Source of the DNA: Actinomycetota bacterium
GTDB lineage: Bacteria > Actinomycetota > Acidimicrobiia > Acidimicrobiales > Iamiaceae
Length of the DNA stretch: 10,853 bases
Direction of reading: 5' to 3'
Assembly: GCA_017882935.1 (NCBI GenBank)
Contig: JADGOP010000035.1
Span: 1-10,853 of the forward strand
Below are positions 8,301-10,853 of the stretch, piece by piece. The notes below the pieces were generated by a model. The model was not told the origin of the DNA and searched no databases. It worked only from the letters and a program-made list of their open reading frames with translations. Position 1 is the stretch's first letter, and every line of letters starts with the position of its first letter. Both the position numbers and the translations under genes were made by a program.

Positions 8301-9138
8301 TGATCCGACCCTCGATGGCCAGCCAGCCACCGAGCAGCATCACGGCCACCTGGCCGAGCGTGGGCACCGACTGGAGCAGCGCGGTGAAGCGGGCGCGGTA
8401 GCGGAGCGAGCGGACCCGACCGCCGAAGAGGTGGTCGACGGCTGCGGCGAAGCGCGACAGCTCGTGGTCCTCCTGGCCGAAGCCCTTCACGACCCGGACG
8501 CCGGAGATGGCCTCCTCGGCGACGGCGGTCATCTCGGCCTCGCGCTGGGAGGCGTCCCAGGTGGTGACGTACACCGCGCCGCGCATCCGCCACGCCACCA
8601 GGAAGGTGGCGGCCACGGCCACGAACGACACCAGCGCCAGCAGGGGTGACAGCCACAGCATGATGGCGAGCGAGAACACCAGCATCACGACGTTGCCGGT
8701 GACCATGCCGACCATCTGCAGCACGCCCTGGACCATCCCGAGGTCGGTGTTGGCCCGACTGACCAGCTGTCCCGTCTGCAGTTCGTCGTGGCGGGTGAAG
8801 TCGAGGTCGAGGGCGTGGTCGAAGATGGCGTTGCGCAGGTCGTACTGCACGTGGAGGCTGACCCGACCACCCGCGAGCCGGCGGGCCAGCGTGGCGAAGA
8901 ACCGCACCACCGCGATGACGCCGAGCGCCACGAGGAGCGGTGCCAGCGGCTCGGTGTGGGTGAGGACGACGTTGTCGATGACGGCCCGCTGCACCAGCGG
9001 GATCAGCGCGGTCGCGACCATGCCGATGACGGCGGCGCTCAGCGACACCGCGGCGGTGCCCTTGTGCGCGAGGACCCACGGTGCGAGGCGTCGCAGCCAA
9101 CCGGGGGTGCGGCCTTCGTCAGCCGCGGGATCTTTCAC
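5350..9138 (-). CDS. Fused two-half ABC exporter (TMD-NBD-TMD-NBD), multidrug/lipid type
   Basis: A 1262-residue exporter with both halves in one chain; most bacterial relatives are two genes of about 600 residues. Half 1: six-span membrane domain (about 25-305), NBD with Walker A GASGSGKST (377-385), Q-loop position Glu425, signature LSGGQ (481-485), Walker B ILILDD (501-506) and His537. An Ala/Gly-rich linker (about 583-690) joins half 2: membrane domain (about 698-975), Walker A GETGSGKST (1051-1059), Gln1099, signature LSTGQ (1155-1159), Walker B ILLLDE (1175-1180) and His1211. Asp506 replaces the catalytic Glu in NBD1, so one ATP site is degenerate and the other consensus, as in TM287/288-type heterodimers; the fused layout recalls mycobacterial Rv0194. 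The substrate is unknown; drugs or lipids are typical. The start is GTG at 9138 with no Shine-Dalgarno, possibly leaderless. It lies 66 bp after the lipoprotein hydrolase gene and has no clear terminator at its 3' end. Confidence 0.93.
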   Translation of the reverse strand: MKDPAADEGRTPGWLRRLAPWVLAHKGTAAVSLSAAVIGMVATALIPLVQRAVIDNVVLTHTEPLAPLLVALGVIAVVRFFATLARRLAGGRVSLHVQYDLRNAIFDHALDLDFTRHDELQTGQLVSRANTDLGMVQGVLQMVGMVTGNVVMLVFSLAIMLWLSPLLALVSFVAVAATFLVAWRMRGAVYVTTWDASQREAEMTAVAEEAISGVRVVKGFGQEDHELSRFAAAVDHLFGGRVRSLRYRARFTALLQSVPTLGQVAVMLLGGWLAIEGRITVGTLLAFFTYLTQLAAPARMLAVFLAAAQQARSGTERIMDLLDAEPVVAEPDDPVDLPRGPGAISFDHVGFCYRSGEPILEDFTLEVAPGERVALVGASGSGKSTLTLLLPRFYDVSSGAVRIDGTDVRDVSFASLRDQIGVVFEDSFLFADSLGANIAYGREDASDAQIEAVARAAQAHDFIMDTPGGYDTPVGEGGVTLSGGQRQRLALARALLTDPRILILDDATSSVDARVEDEIHTALDELMEGRTTLLVAHRRSTLRLADRIVVVDNGRVLDQGTHDELQERCPTYRALLSGIDEEETPPDTHGIVASRPVDDAAAAAATAAATAPVAVVPVAPLAQARPRMGAGMGIGPGGGLRGGGGGGSMGWIGPPTPELLDAVAALKPAPDQSLVDPAEHEDDRGGLDFWPFLQKWRRELLLGLLLVVLDGAATLASPVIVKAGIDRGVVGGSLAALFLIAGAALVVALFDWWDMWAETLVTGRTAERVLVALRIRVFAQLQRLGLDFYEHEMAGRLLTRVTSDVDTLSDLLQNGFVNAAVSFVMFVGMAVVLLVLNVTLGLVVLALVIPLIIGTLVYRRLSAAAYDRQRDAVAAVLANLQENLSGIRVTQAFRREDSNREAFRVFGARHRDAGLAALRVQIVYFAGVELLSAIGTGLVLGVGSVLADNGTITVGALVAFLLYLTQFFAPIQQLSQVFDTWQSASAGMRKLDVLLQERTSTPAAADPVAVPAVRGEITFDDVHFAYLHQQGRALDGIDLVIPPGQQVALVGETGSGKSTLMKLVARFHDTSEGRVLIDGTDVSELDLGSYRRHLGYVPQEPFLFAGTVRDNLAYGRADATDEEVVAAAQAVGVHAMIELLPGGYDHWLVERGRSLSTGQRQLLCLARALVVNPAILLLDEATSNLDLASEAQIERAMAALATGRTSIVIAHRLATARRADRIVVMDHGVVVEDGSHDELIAQGGFYRSLWDAFEGVGTAGVA
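7069..7401 (-). other. Low-complexity inter-half linker of the ABC exporter
   Basis: About 110 codons between NBD1 and the second membrane domain (residues about 580-690). In order they encode an acidic patch (EEET), an Ala-run (599-609), an Ala/Pro/Val stretch, Met/Gly repeats and a poly-Gly run (642-647), then a charged segment before the next membrane helix. It is probably a flexible cytoplasmic tether. No domain is recognisable. Confidence 0.75.
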
Positions 9139-9145
9139 CCGGCTA

Positions 9146-9151
9146 AAGGTA
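9146..9151 (-). promoter_or_regulatory. Candidate -10 box for a leaderless exporter transcript
   Basis: TACCTT on the minus strand lies 7 bases before the GTG start at 9138, and no Shine-Dalgarno is present. That spacing would put the transcription start at the initiation codon itself. No good -35 hexamer is seen at the expected distance, so this is tentative. The rest of the 66-bp gap contains a weak GC hairpin only. Confidence 0.35.
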
Positions 9152-9204
9152 ACGGCGCGCCGGCCCGGTGAGGCGGCTCGGGCCCCGCTTCTGGTCGGGT
9201 GCGG

Positions 9205-10818
9205 TCAGGGCTTGCAGCGCAACCCGGCGGGCGGGAGCGTGCCGCTGACGAGGTAGGCCGTGACCGGGTCGTCGATGCAGGCGTGGCCCCGTCCGAACGA
9301 GGTGTGGTCGGCGCTCTCCCAGGTGACCAGCCGTGAGCCGGGCACCAGCGCCTGCATCTGCTGCGCCTGTGCGTAGGGCGTGGCGGGGTCCTGGGTGCTG
9401 TTCACGAACACCATCGGGGGCGCCTTCGCGAAGTCGCCGCGGGTGGGCTTGGAGACGGGGTACCTGGCTGCGGGCCAGCGGTAGCAACCCGGCGAGCCCG
9501 TGGCCTGGGTGGCGCCGAGGAAGGGCATCTCCTTGCTCCAGGCGGCGATCAGCGCCTTGCTGCCCAGGACCGACGTGGCGCGCTGCGGCTGGTCGGCGCA
9601 GCCGATGGCCTCGAAGGCGTCGGGGAGGTGGCTCCAGGTGCCGTCGCGGTCGCGGCCCTGGAGCGAGTCGCGGAACGACAGCAGCAGGTAGCCGTTGGGG
9701 TCGGTCTTCGAGGTGGCCTGCGCCAGCGCCTTCTCGAGCGCCGGCCAATCGTCCTTGCTGTAGAGCGGCGTGATGATGCCGGTGATGGCCTCGCCGATGC
9801 CCAGCGTTCCCGTGCGGGTGTGGCTCGTGCCCCGGTCGTCCTGGGACGTGTAGTCGGCGGGCAGGCGCACCCCCGTCTCGAGCTTCGCGAGCAGGGCCTG
9901 CAGCGCGGCCTTGGGGTTGCCGTTGCCGAACGTGCACGAGGGCCGGGCGGCGCAGTCGGCGAGGAAGGCGTCGAGGTCGGCCTCGAACGACTTGATCTGG
10001 TCGTGGCCGGAGGTGATGGGGTCCTCGCCCGGCACCACCACGCCGTCGAGCACCATGGCGCCGACGTGGGTGGGGAAGTCCCGCAGGTACTGCTCGCCGA
10101 TCTCGGTGCCGTAGCTGTAGCCGACGTAGTGGAGCTTGGCGTCGCCGACCGCGGCGCGCAGCGCGTCGAGGTCGCGCGCGGTCTCGCGGGTGCCGACGTA
10201 GGGGATGACCTTGCCGTCCTGCGCGACGCAGCGGGCGACGTCGGTGGTCTCCAGCTTCTGCAGGGCGGCCACCGCCGCAGCGTCGTTGGGGGTGGGGTCG
10301 AGGGCCGCCTGCTCCTGCTCGGACGCGGGGATGCAGCGGATGCCGGCGGAGTTGCCGGTGCCGCGCGGGTCCCACGACACCAGGTCGAAGCGGTCGGTCA
10401 GCGTCTTGGGCAGGGTGCTGCCGGAGCCTGCGAGGTCGCGGAGGAAGCTGACGCCGGGCTCACCCGGGCCGCCCGGGTTGAAGAACAGGGAGCCGACGCG
10501 ACGGGAGGGATCGCCCGCAGGGCGTCGGATCAGCGCGAGGGAGATGGTGCCCGCGCCCGGATGGAACCAGTCGAGCGGGACGGTGTGCGTACCGCACTGG
10601 AAGCCACCGCCGCACTCGTGCCACGCCACGGTCGACGTGCCGCTGCCGTTGCCGCTGCCGTTGGTGGTGGGGGAGCTGGTGGCCGGGGCGGTGGAGCCGG
10701 GGGCCGAGGTGGTGGTGGCCGCCTGCTTCACCGACACGCTGCACGCCGCGAGGCAGGCCGCGAGCGTGGCGGTGACGAGGACGCCGCGCGCGGTGCGCGG
10801 AGGGAGGGACAGCTTCAT
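9205..10818 (-). CDS. Secreted lipoprotein alpha/beta hydrolase, tripeptidyl aminopeptidase (TAP) type
   Basis: A 537-residue serine hydrolase anchored outside the membrane. A signal peptide (basic start, hydrophobic 13-25) ends in two back-to-back lipoboxes, LAAC at 19-22 and LAAC at 23-26. A Thr/Ser/Gly/Asn linker (about 33-63) follows. The hydrolase fold shows the oxyanion segment NPGGPG (114-119), DPRGTGNS (150-157) and the nucleophile elbow GYSYGT with Ser235. A lid lies in the middle. The C-terminal TAP-like part carries Asp477 (NSTQDPATP) and His505 (ADHTSFG), which complete the triad. Ten cysteines after the linker suggest disulfides. Relatives include Streptomyces tripeptidyl aminopeptidases and mycobacterial Hip1, which cleave peptides or esters. 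The substrate here is unknown. The start is ATG at 10818-10816 without a Shine-Dalgarno. It is upstream of the exporter on the same strand. Confidence 0.92.
   Translation of the reverse strand: MKLSLPPRTARGVLVTATLAACLAACSVSVKQAATTTSAPGSTAPATSSPTTNGSGNGSGTSTVAWHECGGGFQCGTHTVPLDWFHPGAGTISLALIRRPAGDPSRRVGSLFFNPGGPGEPGVSFLRDLAGSGSTLPKTLTDRFDLVSWDPRGTGNSAGIRCIPASEQEQAALDPTPNDAAAVAALQKLETTDVARCVAQDGKVIPYVGTRETARDLDALRAAVGDAKLHYVGYSYGTEIGEQYLRDFPTHVGAMVLDGVVVPGEDPITSGHDQIKSFEADLDAFLADCAARPSCTFGNGNPKAALQALLAKLETGVRLPADYTSQDDRGTSHTRTGTLGIGEAITGIITPLYSKDDWPALEKALAQATSKTDPNGYLLLSFRDSLQGRDRDGTWSHLPDAFEAIGCADQPQRATSVLGSKALIAAWSKEMPFLGATQATGSPGCYRWPAARYPVSKPTRGDFAKAPPMVFVNSTQDPATPYAQAQQMQALVPGSRLVTWESADHTSFGRGHACIDDPVTAYLVSGTLPPAGLRCKP
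10639..10662 (-). repeat. Two exact 12-bp tandem copies in the lipoprotein linker
   Basis: The plus-strand unit GCCGCTGCCGTT occurs twice back to back (10639-10650 and 10651-10662). On the coding strand each unit encodes an Asn-Gly-Ser-Gly quartet (residues 53-60) in the flexible tether after the lipobox. The copy number may vary between strains by slippage. Confidence 0.8.
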
Positions 10819-10826
10819 GCGGCGAG

Positions 10827-10832
10827 AGGGTA
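10827..10832 (-). promoter_or_regulatory. Candidate -10 box for a leaderless hydrolase transcript
   Basis: TACCCT on the minus strand lies 8 bases before the ATG at 10818, and the bases between (CTCGCCGC) hold no Shine-Dalgarno. This is consistent with a leaderless or very short-leader mRNA. The -35 region falls at the window edge and cannot be judged fully. Confidence 0.35.
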
Positions 10833-10853
10833 CGAGACCCCGGTCCCGCCCCC

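Noticed and set aside
5332..8649. Plus-strand open frame of 1105 codons antisense to the exporter
   Set aside because: The translation is Gly/Arg/Glu/His-rich with no recognisable domain. It mirrors a well-supported exporter gene and is explained by high-GC codon bias on the other strand.
5216..9100. Minus-strand open frame continuing upstream of the sulfate-binding protein for nearly 3.9 kb
   Set aside because: It is an out-of-frame shadow of the exporter. The real lipoprotein starts at 5215, with a ribosome site and signal peptide.
9162..9184. Hairpin GGCCCG / CGGGCC with an 11-base loop between the hydrolase and exporter genes
   Set aside because: The stem is only 6 bp with a large loop and no U-run. 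Such pairings are expected by chance in GC-rich DNA.

Overview
The window is a very GC-rich stretch with strong G/C third-position bias. Many long antisense open frames arise from that bias alone. Base composition, lipoprotein signals, GTG/TTG starts, TANNNT-type -10 boxes and the gene families point to a high-GC actinobacterium. An Acidimicrobiia-type or mycobacterium-like lineage is possible, but nothing here fixes the genus. The gene order looks chromosomal. I see no insertion sequence, phage gene, tRNA, rRNA, CRISPR array or integration site.

Layout, left to right. (1) Plus strand, 1-1466: the last 93 codons of a cytochrome P450 (cut by the window edge), then a complete FMN-dependent nitronate monooxygenase-like enzyme. 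They look like the tail of a catabolic operon. (2) Around 1485-1521: a perfect 17-bp inverted repeat between convergent genes, probably a bidirectional terminator. It contains the stop codon of the minus-strand gene. (3) Minus strand, 5215 down to 1519: a complete sulfate/thiosulfate importer operon. The order is lipoprotein substrate-binding protein, permease CysT, permease CysW, ATPase CysA, with overlapping or touching genes and a good promoter candidate (TTGACC-N17-TACCTT) ahead of the binding protein. (4) Minus strand, 9138 down to 5350: a 1262-residue ABC exporter with both transmembrane-NBD halves fused in one chain, joined by an Ala/Gly-rich linker. One ATP site is degenerate and the other has consensus residues. 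(5) Minus strand, 10818 down to 9205: a secreted lipoprotein alpha/beta hydrolase of the tripeptidyl aminopeptidase (TAP) type.

How the genes work together. The sulfate operon forms one machine: the lipoprotein captures sulfate, CysT/CysW form the channel and CysA powers uptake for cysteine synthesis. The P450 and the flavin enzyme plausibly act in one oxidative route, perhaps steroid or lipid breakdown, but the substrate is not visible. The exporter and the secreted peptidase-like lipoprotein are 66 bp apart on one strand. A functional link is possible but unproven, and each may start from its own leaderless transcript.

The genes are all recognisable families. I did not find a convincing undescribed system. 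The points most worth a second look are the clustered asymmetry of the fused exporter's ATP sites, the terminator hairpin that begins at a stop codon, the possible leaderless starts, and the likely TTG start of the CysT permease.
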